Below are positions 1 through 11,100 of a DNA stretch of 54,652 nucleotides, piece by piece. The notes beneath the pieces are model-generated. The model saw only the letters and a list, made by a program, of their open reading frames with translations. It was not told where the DNA came from and did not search any database. The DNA comes from Plantago elongata (lineage: Eukaryota > Streptophyta > Magnoliopsida > Lamiales > Plantaginaceae): the NCBI GenBank assembly GCA_036897095.1, contig JAYMSP010000385.1, positions 1-54,652 on the forward strand, written 5' to 3'. Position 1 is the stretch's first letter, and every line of letters starts with the position of its first letter. Position numbers and translations under genes: made by a program.

Positions 1-779
1 GGTTCAAACAATTTCTTTGCGGATCTGTAGTTACATGCTACTAATGTACACATTTGCTGTTTCAATAACTGTTAAGAAGTGAATTCAGAATTTTTAAAAT
101 ATAATTTGGCTTTCTTTGAGCAAGGAGTTTTTTATTAGCGCATTTAATATCATCATCAATACATTTAATATCATCATCAATACATATATATATATATATA
201 AAAGAGTATTTATACAGTTTGCAAATGTATAATTAATGTATTATATTGGCAACTACTTGAACTCTACATGCTTTTCAAGACTCCCTTTAAATGTCGTCCA
301 AATCAAGAGATCTCACCAAATTATCTTCCACTACCTAATGGAGAGCTGAAAGTGGAATTTTTTTTCAATATTGTTATATTCTACTAAGTGGAAGTTTAGT
401 TCAAAATTGTTATGTTCTATAAAATTTAATTAATTTTTAGGTAATGATTATAACCATTCAGAAATGATCATTTTGAATTAACAGAAACATACTATTAAAA
501 ATATTTTTACATTCAATGACATTATAAAACTATATAAATCGTTTATATTTACTTAAAATGAAATATGAGACGTTGAATTATAAAAACATATATGAAATAT
601 ATACTATGCGAAATCATTTTTAGTTTAAACTCTGAGTTTTTTCACTTAATTTCTTGTTCTAAAAAAATGTAGATTATATCGTACTTATTACATATATACT
701 TCCTCCGTCCTCTAAAATTGAAACATTTTCGATGTCCACCAAAATGAAATAATTTTTCATTTATAGAAATAAACTCCAC

Positions 780-1240
780 ACTTATTTATAAACGCTAGTT
801 TCAGAACAACAAAACTTAATTTCAAGTTCACAAAAAAGCTAGTTTCAGTAACACATAAAATAGTTTCAAAATCACAAAGTCTAGTTTTAGTTTCTGAACA
901 AAAAAACTTAGTTTCTTATTCACAAAAATCCTGAAACTAGTACGACCATGTTTAAATATAACTGTTATGTTTCAGAACAAGAAAAAATCAGTTTTATGTT
1001 CACAAAAGCTAGTTTAAAAAACACAAAAGTTAGTTTCAGGAACACATAAAGCTAGTTTCAATAAAAAAAAGAATTATTTCATGTTCACAAAAGCTAATTT
1101 TAAAAATACGAAAGTTAGTTTCAAAACAACAAAAATCTAGTTTAAAACATTAGTTTCATAAGTTTCAGATGCACAAATGTTGGTTTTACTAGTTTAAAAA
1201 AGAAGCCAAACTAGTTTCAAGAGTATAAATTTTGGTTATT
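780..1240. repeat. Degenerate TAGTTTCA / ACACAAAA tandem-like array
   Basis: The motif GCTAGTTTCA, usually followed by AACACAAAA or TTCACAAAA, recurs many times with variable spacing of about 20-35 bp. Individual units are heavily diverged. A TTCCTCCGTCC sequence near 700 just upstream resembles one terminus of a Stowaway-type MITE, but no matching second end was found, so the array may lie in a decayed element. Confidence 0.55.
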
Positions 1241-2860
1241 AGTTTCATCGTTAATTATAGTAGTTTCAACATAAACACGTAAAAATAGGGAAATATTCAT
1301 AATTAAATACTTTAACCGATATCGAGAAGATAAAAAAAAGTCTAAACTCAAGTTTTATGCCAGAAGCATGGCTAAAACCATTGAACGTGAGAGAGACAAT
1401 GAAATCCAAGGTGAGAATTGTAAAAAACACATTTTAAAACAGGAAAAACAAGTGAAAGAATCTGCCGAGAGAGAAAAAATGCGAGAGAAGAATAGAAATC
1501 TGAAAATAATGAAGAGCACATAATTTCATATATATAGAAGTATAGTAGACTTGGAGAAAAAGAAAGGAGGAACATTAAGAGAAAATCATGTTAGTTTGGA
1601 GATATTATGACTCAAAAAATAGAATGGTCATTTTTGCAATACTTTCTTGGAATGGTTCATTTGTGCAAGAGAAAAAGGAAGGAGGACATTCATGGAAAGT
1701 CATATTGTGATTAAGATAAATTAGAGCTCCAAAAAATAGATTGGCCTTATATGTAATAGTTTTTAAAGGAGGTTTTATATATAAGACCACTACATAAAGT
1801 GGCTTTTTTATTTACTTTTCTATTGATTCGACCCTAATTCTAAAAAACAAAGTTTTCGAAATTTAAAAACATTCAATTAAGTCCCTGATTTTTCAAAATC
1901 GGATTCAATTTTTAACCAAATTCTAGTAAGATCAAACCCTTATGTTCATAAATATATAATCGATCACAAGAACAATTAAATGATCGAAATAAGCCTTTAA
2001 TTTCAGATCTTAGAACTCGATTTTTTCGAGGAGTTCTCCGCTAGTAGACCAATCGACCGAGCTCATTTCATTCTCAATTCTCATCATCAATGGCGACCGA
2101 CAACTGCCATTCCAAGAAATTTCTAAGAGGAAAATTGATTCCTTTCCCAGAAAGCTTTCGTACTGTTAATTAAGGGCGTCTCAAAGTTTCTTTACTACCT
2201 TTAGCTTTCAACATCAATCAGGTCAATGGTGTACCCAACAACAGTTGGGATGGGGGTGGAACATATGGTAGGGTGAAGATATGCGATTTTTAGTGCTCGA
2301 AAACACCGACAGAAAATTGTAAAGTAAGTTCGTAACATCTACTTTGCCCTAAATTAAAATGGTTAGGTCAATATTTTATTTTAATATATTTTTATTTAAA
2401 ATGATATTTACATAGGAATAGATAAGGGCATGTTTGGTTTGGACATAAATTGATTAGCTTTTAAACTGGTCAACACAAATGAATTTAGATGTAATTGTTG
2501 ATATGAGAGGCAGTCAAATGTTAGAAGGACATCTAAAAGGGGTATATGTAATTTTTCTTCTTTTTGATTACAAATTATCACTCACTTTCAAATTATGTGA
2601 TCTAGTCTATATCTCTTTGATGAGATCTTGCGACGATGTGATTTGATCGGTGTTTATTGATCAGTTCAGAACTCAAGTCAGTGTATCTTGAATTCTTGAT
2701 TAGTCTGCTTCTGAATCAGTATATCTTGATTAGTCTGCTTATATGATCATATATGTGATTTGTGGCTAGTCTTGTGAAATTGAATTTATCGAACATGTAT
2801 GCCATTATACTATGTTTGAACTTGTAAGTAGTTTTTCAGAAAAGGCAATGGGAGAAAGGC

Positions 2861-3591
2861 AATTTTAATCCAAAATTTTAGAGGTGATGGCATGTGCAAG
2901 TTAACATTTGATCGACCCAGCAAAACAAGTTCCGTATTTTATAATTTTTGGCAAATTTAACCTTTTCGTAAAAAAATTGTTCATTGACCATGTTGACTGT
3001 TGATATGTCAACGTGGTCAACTGATTTCTCTCGATTTTGATTTTCAAGTCCACGTCACATAATACCATAATAGAAAATGTTTAATAAAATATGAAATTAT
3101 AATTAAATACAAAATAGAAAAATTGAAAACATGACACATTTTTCATTTTTATTTTATTTTATGTTTACAAATATATTTTCAGTTTTTCTTTTCACATACC
3201 ATAACAGTAAACATCATAACTAATTTAAGTTTTATTTTATTTTAAAAAATAAAATATAAAACATTTTCAGATTTTATTTTTATGTTTACTCTTTTTCTTT
3301 TACTTAATTTAAGTTTTATTTTATTTTCAATTCATTTTTGTATTTAAAATGTAAATTTAAATTTTATTAAACATTTTTAATTTTCTAGTATTATGTGATG
3401 TTTTACATGGATGTCAAAGCGAGAGAAATCAGTTGACCACGTTTACAAATCATCAGTCAACGTAGTCAATGTTTAATTTTTTACGAAAAGATTAAATTTG
3501 TCAAAAATCATAACATACATGACTAGTTTTACCGGGACGACTAAACATTAGTTTGTGCGTGCCATCACCTCCAAACTTTTGGACTAAAATT
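2861..3591. mobile_element. Long-terminal-inverted-repeat (foldback/MULE-like) non-autonomous element
   Basis: The left arm (about 2861-3090) reappears in reverse complement at about 3361-3591 with moderate divergence. Shared blocks include AATTTTA-TCCAAAA at the outer ends, GAGGTGATGGCA, CTTTTCGTAAAAAA, ACGTGGTCAACTGATTTCTC and AATGTTTAATAAAAT. About 270 bp of AT-rich sequence separates the arms and no transposase is present. Long arms with an outer AATTTTAGTCCAAAA-like end fit Mutator-like or foldback non-autonomous elements. I could not find a clear target-site duplication, so the superfamily is an inference. Confidence 0.7.
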
Positions 3592-4419
3592 AACTTTCTA
3601 ACAAAGGAAATCAAGACTTATTTTTCTACTTTTCAATTTGGTCCTGTGATATTCGAGTAGAGTATTTTGCAGCTAATTGAACTCAAAATGATTCAGATAT
3701 TTAGATGATAACTTGGGTGACAATACCATTTAATAGTTGACAACAACCTGCACATCAATTTCCATTTTCCAGCTTACTGCAGGTTGCTGTTCATGACCTT
3801 GATAGTTGGTTCTATCATATACTGACTGGACAATTTCTCAGTTAGGTTCAGAACTCTTATTCAGTTTATCAGCTATCGAACACATCAGAAATTTCTGCTG
3901 AAACTCAGTTATGGATAATCAAATTGTCAAAAGAGGTGACGGAACGAATACAATCATTTCAATCGCAGCAAACTGTGAAATTTGATCTAATTCTCTGCTG
4001 CAGTTAATGTCAATGATCGTGTTGTCTGACATTTTTACTGCGAAATTTGCCCTGTAGGGTGATTTTCTTCAAGTAAATCAGGTCACCGATTTGCTAGTTT
4101 TGAAAGTTTTTGGTGTTCTATTAGATTGGATTATTTCTGTGCTGTATTTAATACCCAAACAAGAAAGTGTATTTAAGGACACTCCAATATAGTAGTTAAT
4201 GACAAGAAAAATATCATTAGCTGAGACAAATTCAAAGCATAAATTCTTCTTTAGAAATTCAGTACAACACAAACTCATTCTCGAACACAACAATAACAAT
4301 AGTACAGGCTGGTTTTGCTTCACAGATTTGTCCGTAGGACATAGGCGTATAAACTAATCCAGACATATGTAGCTAACTAGCACCTAACTAGAGAAATATT
4401 GCAAATCTTACAGGCACTT

Positions 4420-5709
4420 TTAAACACCACAAACAGACTCAATGTAATCAACAGTGCTTTCACCATGAAAACGATAACCAGATATAGGCCTGCAAGCCCC
4501 AATTAGGCAAGAATCGTACTCCTCTTGGATAAAACTTTGCATCTTGCAAAGAGTTGTTAAACTGCCATCAGCCAGGTTGAATCTTATGAACTCATCAGGA
4601 GTACGGAGCACTAACATAGCATCCTCATCATCCTTGTAACCCCGGACAAGGGATAATATCGAGATAAGATAGTGGTTATGATGTTTAAGTATCTTAGGGC
4701 AGGCAGCAATAATAGGTGTAAAATCCACCTTGTATGTCACAAACCACTCCGAATAGTCCCTTTTAATCTCATATATTGCATACCAAGGGGTGGTTGTGCC
4801 ATTTGTGTCAAGTTGAGGCCCATGTTCTATATAGTGCAAGTGATCACCCGATGTCCCAAAGTAATAGCTTCCTCTCCTGCCTGATTTGTGCATGACTGGT
4901 GGGGATGGCATTGAACTGTATACAAGACTGTCAACGTGGAATCGTAAGGAATCTAACCCGAGTCTGGTTAGAGTGGAAATCCAATGAACGGAACCATTCC
5001 AATAGACTCCGTTGCCAAAAACAAATTCACCTCGAGCAGTTCTAATGATGACAGCTGGTAGTTTACTCCAAGTCTGAGTTTTAGATGAATAAACCTCAAT
5101 CATGTAATCAACGTACATCGAATATGCCAACGAGAGTAAAACAACTTTGTAATGAGGAGATTCAAGAGGTTGAAATACCAAGGTGGCCTCACAAGGACTA
5201 TTTGTAACACATGGAGGGAGAGTGGCAAACTGTTTGGTGGTAGGATTGCAGACGTAGTAGCACTGAGGATAGGGAATGTGTATAGATTGAGGATCGGAGT
5301 TGCTACATAGCAACAAGCCATTGCATGACTGCAAAATATGAGAATGTTTAGGTCTTGGTGTGTATTCCAGCAATTCAAGTACTGGTGGTGGTGCATTTGG
5401 GATTCTTCGACTCTCGGGATAGAGAGGAATGTACTCGCTATCAACAATTAGACCATGGTGTCTCTGGTTGAATAAGATGCCAATGGCTGAATTTGGATTA
5501 GGGTTTCTCCTGGTGCAGAATTGAGGGCTTGTAATGAGAGAAAGCCAGTGCTTGGACACTGATTTGAAGCAAGCCAGAGGCTTAATAGGAACCCTGAGAA
5601 GAATTTCTGTCAATAGCTCTTCTATTGACATGACTTTCTCAGCAGATTCACATGCAAGCTGATTACCAGGGTTTTGCCTGCTGCAGGTTCTTTTTACTCT
5701 TTCAGACAT
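4420..5709 (-). CDS. F-box protein, FBA/kelch-associated type
   Basis: An intronless 429-residue protein. An N-terminal F-box at about residues 25-65 contains ELLTEILLRVPIKPL, FKSVSKHWLSLI and SPQF, the Skp1-binding fold of SCF ubiquitin-ligase substrate adaptors. It is followed by signatures of the plant F-box-associated domain: SCNGLLLCSN, then YYVCNPTTKQFATLP, and a long beta-rich C-terminal half with repeated Trp and Tyr. The first ATG in frame is at 5709; an upstream in-frame TTG is not a plausible start. By family knowledge it recruits a substrate to an SCF E3 complex in cytosol or nucleus, but the target cannot be read from the sequence. The gene is divergent from the downstream ELO gene (about 1.2 kb apart). 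It belongs to a very large, fast-evolving plant family, so no orthologue is assigned. Confidence 0.9.
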   Translation of the reverse strand: MSERVKRTCSRQNPGNQLACESAEKVMSIEELLTEILLRVPIKPLACFKSVSKHWLSLITSPQFCTRRNPNPNSAIGILFNQRHHGLIVDSEYIPLYPESRRIPNAPPPVLELLEYTPRPKHSHILQSCNGLLLCSNSDPQSIHIPYPQCYYVCNPTTKQFATLPPCVTNSPCEATLVFQPLESPHYKVVLLSLAYSMYVDYMIEVYSSKTQTWSKLPAVIIRTARGEFVFGNGVYWNGSVHWISTLTRLGLDSLRFHVDSLVYSSMPSPPVMHKSGRRGSYYFGTSGDHLHYIEHGPQLDTNGTTTPWYAIYEIKRDYSEWFVTYKVDFTPIIAACPKILKHHNHYLISILSLVRGYKDDEDAMLVLRTPDEFIRFNLADGSLTTLCKMQSFIQEEYDSCLIGACRPISGYRFHGESTVDYIESVCGV

Positions 5710-6881
5710 GGTTTGCAATTGTTGTGTGGGGTTTGGTGGACTTCATCTCATTTTATAAACAAGAGTAAAAGTAGTTTTCCTTGAAATATTTACATTTCTT
5801 AGTAAACATTTACCTTTCTTCCTAATTAGTCAACATGCTAAATTAGGGAGCAACTTAAATTATGCAAGGAAATGAATTCAATGCAACCAACAAATTTATT
5901 TATTATATTACCAAGCTAGAGATTGGAAATGGTTAAATTGCACTTTTACCCTACAGGTGGTTGTCTTGTGAAAGTTAATTTTTTACAAACATGGTCCTAA
6001 ATCACTGAAAATGATTTAGTTCGTTGCTCAATTTGGTTCTATGACTTTTTTTAGTTTAGTTTCACTATTGAAGTCTTCATATTTGATTATTCTTTTGTCT
6101 TTTTTCAGGCATTTAACGCTTAGTAGGATATTTTCAATCTTTCATCTTAATTTATATTTCGTGTGGTAAAAATTTATTGGCTCGTAAGCTTGTCCGTCGT
6201 GCGGTTCAATGGTAGTTTGATTCTTGTACACATTTGATCATATTTGATAATGACAATCATTTCAAGTTGGATTTAAGAAAAAAATTGGTTCTATGCCACA
6301 TGGATTATCCTAGCCTGGCAAATTAAGCTTGATTTTGGCCGTCAGAGGCCAAAAAAGGAAATTGGCCAAATCACTTGAATCCTAACCTGAATTTTTAGAT
6401 TCAACCCTTTCTTCAGGCTTGATCAACCAGAAATCGCATGAACATTCCATGTGTAATATCCAAACTCCGGCCAACTACAAAGTTCAAATAGATAAACATA
6501 TCCAAAACTCGTGAATGTTGAGTTAATTAACAAGATGTCAAATCTAATTAATTGTATGTCCCACTTTATATTCTTCAATTGAAATTTATTAAATTAAATA
6601 GAATTTATTAAATTAAATAGTACTGAAGAAAAATATAAAATATAATTAAATTGAGTTGAACTGAACTAAATGGAATTAAATGAATTTAATGTTGAAGGTA
6701 ACATAGCATAAATTTATTGCGAAAGGTGAGAATATTTTATAGAGAATGTTAATTTATCTAAGTTAGACGTGGCTTACAACTAGACCTCAAATTCTCAAAA
6801 TCCACCCATTGGTTCCTCCTCCCCTACATAACAACTTCTATCACATCCGATCCGAACTCGACCATTTCCCGGCGGTTCGCG
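5710..6881. other. Intergenic region between divergent F-box and ELO genes
   Basis: AT-rich and without a supported gene. It must hold the promoters of both divergent genes. A short tandem duplication of a GAATTTATTAAATTAAATA unit lies at about 6581-6620. No transposon ends were recognised. Confidence 0.5.
6581..6620. repeat. Two-copy ~20-bp AT-rich tandem repeat
   Basis: Two nearly identical adjacent copies of a GAATTTATTAAATTAAATA-like unit, one carrying an extra A. It lies in the ELO upstream region; no function is implied. Confidence 0.7.
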
Positions 6882-7712
6882 ATGGACAAATTCACCACCA
6901 CCATCTACCACCACCTAATCACCCACCCAACCATCACCAACTACACCTGGATCCGCTACCAAACCCCCATGTCCTCCCCACTCTTCCTCACCCTCACCAT
7001 CATCACCTACCTAACACTCACCTTCCTCCTCCATCGCCTCAACCTCACCCTCCCCACCACCCTCCTCCGCCCCATCACCACCCTCCACAACCTCACCCTC
7101 ACACTCCTCTCCCTCCTCATGCCCATCGCCACCATCCTCTCCACTCTCCACCAATCCCCATCCCCCACCTGGCCCATCTGCTTCCCGCCCCACCAGCCCC
7201 CCTCCGGCCCCACCTTCTTCTGGGCCCACGTCTTCTACTTCTCCAAAATCCTCGAGTTTCTCGACACGGCACTCATACTGTTCTCCGGGGCCGAGTCCAA
7301 GTCCCGCAGGCTCTCGTTTCTCCACGTGTACCACCACGCGGTCGTGGTCGTCATGTGTTATGTATGGATAGACGTGGCCCAGTCGCTGCTTCCGGTCGCA
7401 CTGGTGACCAATGCGACCGTGCACGTGTTGATGTATGGGTACTATTTTTTGTGTGGGATTGGGATCAGGCCCAAGTGGAAGAGGGTGGTGACGGACTGTC
7501 AGATTGTGCAGTTTGTGTTTAGTTTTTTGGTGTCTGGGTTCATGTTGTATTTGCATTTTACGAATGGGGTGGGGTGTAATGGGATTTGGGGATGGTGTTT
7601 TAATGCCGGGTTTAATGCGTCGCTTCTCTGGCTCTTTCTTGATTTTCATTCCAAGAATTATGCTGCCAGGAAGAAGTTGGAGCTCAGTGGCGAGGGTAAA
7701 AAGTCGTCTTAG
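6882..7712 (+). CDS. ELO-family very-long-chain fatty acid elongase (3-ketoacyl-CoA synthase type), intronless
   Basis: A 276-residue multi-pass membrane protein with the full set of ELO signatures: KILEFLDTALILF (the KxxExxDT box), HVYHH (catalytic HxxHH histidine box, near residue 150), HVLMYGYYF (HxxMYxYY box) and TDCQIVQF (TxxQxxQ box). Family members condense malonyl-CoA with long-chain acyl-CoA in the ER. The Lys-rich C-terminus (KKLELSGEGKKSS) is compatible with ER location. Length matches plant ELO-like (HOS3-type) proteins, which are usually intronless. The start at 6882 gives a normal family N-terminus. Odd feature: the first ~380 bp are C-rich and nearly devoid of G on the coding strand, while the second half is G/T-rich. 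This opens long spurious ORFs in other frames and on the opposite strand, which I regard as shadows. Confidence 0.93.
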   Translation: MDKFTTTIYHHLITHPTITNYTWIRYQTPMSSPLFLTLTIITYLTLTFLLHRLNLTLPTTLLRPITTLHNLTLTLLSLLMPIATILSTLHQSPSPTWPICFPPHQPPSGPTFFWAHVFYFSKILEFLDTALILFSGAESKSRRLSFLHVYHHAVVVVMCYVWIDVAQSLLPVALVTNATVHVLMYGYYFLCGIGIRPKWKRVVTDCQIVQFVFSFLVSGFMLYLHFTNGVGCNGIWGWCFNAGFNASLLWLFLDFHSKNYAARKKLELSGEGKKSS

Positions 7713-8132
7713 AGCTTTTTCTTTCGACAGCAGACCTTCCCCGATAGTCTCATGGATGGAGTTCATTGCTAGAGTGAAGGGGTGATTGCCATTAGTAAAG
7801 GTCCTGAATCGGCCTTAAACTAGCACCCTAGAAATGATTATATACGAGGATCTTTCTGTTTTTCAGAATTGTAATTGTATGGAGTTTTCATATTCGTTAA
7901 TGGTTCCTTGAAATTTTCAGATTCGTCATTCATTTTCAGAAAGATATTACAGAAACACAAACTGGAAATATAAAGAAATAGAAATGTGAATGCACTTTTT
8001 TGCTTCACTGTAACTATTTCTGTAACCCATCTGTAGTTTTCAGGGAATCAAAATTATATGCACAAGCCATGTCTTCAATGGCAACTGTTTCAATTAAAAG
8101 CTAAACAAGATATGTAGAATCACTACCCAGGC
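7713..8132. other. Convergent intergenic spacer
   Basis: About 420 bp between the stop codons of the convergent ELO and DUF639 genes. It presumably holds the two 3' UTRs. Nothing else was recognised. Confidence 0.5.
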
Positions 8133-11100
8133 CTATTTTTTACTGCTTTGAGTCTTCTCTGATTTTAATTTATCAACCTGCTTCCTCTGAACAGCCTCCG
8201 AATCATTTACCTCGTATGGTAATACAACCACTGGAGTTGCAGGCACAGAGTCCCAACGCTCCTTGAGAAAGTTTGTGAACGCCTCAACCGTTTCCCTCCT
8301 GAACTCAAGCTCCCTCGTGAATATATCAAATGTTACGCATGCCAGGATATATTTAAATGGTACAAGAAGAAGGCAGGTCGAACCCAATAGCAGCACCAGG
8401 GCAACCTCTGTTGTAATCTGTTAACATTTGGAGAAACAATCAATTATTGATGTAAAGTGAAAATATTTACGGGTTTGAATTAGCACCTGTGTTTGAAGAA
8501 CTTAAGTACATACCTGAGGGTTACCGGCCAGAATAACTGATCGTATTTTAAGTAGTACCACGTTTATGTTCTGAAGGTATATCTCAACTTCCCGTATGGC
8601 CTCTTTTACAGCAATAATTTTCTGGATTGTATTTGATGGAGGCTGATCATGTATTGTAATTTTGCCAAAGAATCTTCCGAGGCGACCTTGCTCCTTCAGT
8701 CCCTTTAGCAATAACATGGTAGAGGCGACGAACATCAATGTCACCGGGAATACATAGGATAACAAGTTTCTGGCAAGAATAGGTTACCAAATTTAGTTGG
8801 ACAACAGCAAAAGAAAATGTAAATTTGGTTCACTATTAGATTTGCCTTTCTTGGTTTGAAATAAAATTAACTAAATTCCAGACCAGACTTTGAGAGCAAT
8901 GCATGACAGGTACACAAGTGTGTATGAATCACCTTAAGATGAGTGTATATGTGACACCAAGGAATGATGCCGTAACGAGTGGATCCTCCCAGCGCCTGAG
9001 TCTGTCCAAGTTTCTGACAGTGAGAGTCAAAGGAAGTGCGAGTTCCTATCGAGGTGATGATTTAAATGTTAAAACGCAATACCACATTCGAGTAAAAGAA
9101 GAATCACGAAACAGTTGGATGGAAAATCTACCTTGAAAAGATCAATGTTACTGGGTATTCCTTCTATCATAGCAGCATCAATTGTGGCTTGAGTTTTCTG
9201 AGCCACCCTGTATCTATCTCTACATGTCATCGCTGCCTTTTGCACCAATGTACTTTCAGCTACAACAAGGTCTTTACTAAGCACTAGTCCCTCCTTCACA
9301 GATGCATTCTTCCAAAATGTCAGTGAAGCACTGGAATACCATGATGCAGACCTCATCCATTTCCGCAAGTAGACACTTCCATCAATATCAAAAACATGGT
9401 TCCTACTTTCAGATACCTCACCAGAGAGTCTCACAGGTACATCTGATTCACTTTTACCCTCTTTTGCTTTCTTGATTATGGGTCCACCCCAGCAATTAAC
9501 AGCGAGAGTTTGGAGCACAATATCACCATACGGTGCATTTTGCAAAAATGAAAATGGAACAAATTTGGTAGGCTCATCTAAGGTTCTCCTCATGAACTGA
9601 AGAGCCTGAAGTCTTGCAATGGCATTTACAGCATGAGTAATTGCCCTATCTTTTCCTTTGTGAGCACCATATACATCATGCATAGATAGGTCGTCATCTG
9701 GTCCGTATTCACGTATGAATTGGTATACAGCAACAACTTCTTTGACAAATGCATACCACACATCCCTTCTCATTTCACCTCCCAAGTCCACGAATTCAAG
9801 TATCAACGGCTCCGACCTGAGGGAAGATAAATGGAGTATTAAAGATTATGACTATTAATATAACACAAGATGATGAAATGATAGAACTCAACAAGAGCGT
9901 GAGGTCATGATGATAAGTAAGCATATGATAACCATAATTTAGTGAAAATGTAGTTTAGTGTCTATTGTGCAACAATGTTCCAGTGCAATTCATAGGCGCA
10001 GAAGATGACAAGTACGAATATTAATGTCATGACACTCCAAAATGATTCCATAGCAGTCTGTTTGTGAGGCAAGTCAACAAAGTGAAGTTATTTGTACATG
10101 ATGACATTAAGCTGTAAAATGGAATGCAGAAGCTTACTCACTCCAGACCAGATGTAACAGAGATAGCGGAGTCAAAAAGATTTGATCCCAGAGGTCCAAC
10201 CTTTGTTTTCTCTACTCTTGAGCTCTTACTTGTAAGATCGATCCTCACAGCTTTTCTATCTCCCATAAAACCCGCTGCCTGAAAAGTCACTGAAGTATAT
10301 TACCGAGGATTGGACATATTTCACTTGTTCCAATACGGACAAAACAACGATAGAAACATATACCACTTGGTCGATAAATCAGATATGCAACTCAGTGTTT
10401 TCAGTCGACGCCAATATCGTATAAATTGGAATAGGGTGTTAATATATCTTGCATAACATTCACCAGCAACAAAGTCGGTGAAATCAGTAGAAATACCTCA
10501 AAGTGAAGTCCTGTGTCAGTTAAAGTGAGTTTCCCAGGCCATGCCATGTTCTTATCCCATCTTATAACAGGCTGCTTTCGGCCAGAACCAAGACAGAGGA
10601 CATTTTCCTTAGAAAATTCAGAGGGCTTTCCAAACTGAAATGATTTGCGTCCCTCATGCACCCTACAAAGTTAAAGGAGAACAAATGCCGAAATGGTTAG
10701 AAACGTAAGTTTGCTTCATAACAAATAACACATCATTAAGTTTTAGAAGGCTTGATAAGATCCAACTAGATGTCAATTCTTCATGGATGTTTGAAATGAG
10801 TTACACTGATGACAAAATCATGTTTTTCACTGTAACTGCATAGCATGATTGTCAAACTCTTCTTATAATGCATAAGAAAAACACTTCCTTTTCCTTTCTA
10901 GAAACGCATGGACATTACTGAAATCAGCAGTACTAATGATCCTCAACTTAAATTTAGAATGTCCAAAAACCTAAAAAATTGAAAAAGAATCTTATCTGAA
11001 CATCTAGAACTTTAGCAACCTTGCTTTTGCTTTGCCATCTTTAAGTCTAAATTAAGAAGAGATCACATTTATGACTAGCTAGTGCAACTGCTCCTAATCC

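Larger units (their letters stand above)
1..4419. other. Gene-free AT-rich stretch with repeats
   Basis: No convincing coding region was found; the ORFs here are short, low-complexity or read through repeats. The stretch holds a 21-bp tandem duplication (about 145-186) followed by a TA microsatellite (184-200), a degenerate TAGTTTCA-type array (about 780-1240), an imperfect direct duplication near 1566-1800 and a long-inverted-repeat element (2861-3591). Around 2090-2280 there is an ATGGCG start-like context and a short open stretch that could be a gene remnant, but no family was recognised. The part after 3600 is probably the 3' flank of the F-box gene. Confidence 0.6.

Noticed and set aside
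2080..2290. Possible gene start ATGGCGACCGACAACTG with a short open frame
   Set aside because: The frame stops after about 27 codons and no exon with matching phase or family resemblance follows; kept only as a remark.
6809..7522. 237-codon plus-strand ORF overlapping ELO in another frame
   Set aside because: His/Pro-rich low complexity (HHHHLPPPNHPPNHH type) in the same skewed region; the ELO frame has all family motifs.
7011..7766. 251-codon antisense ORF across the ELO gene
   Set aside because: It is opened by the extreme C-richness of the ELO coding strand; composition is Glu/Gly-rich low complexity and it starts within the ELO 3' end. A shadow ORF.
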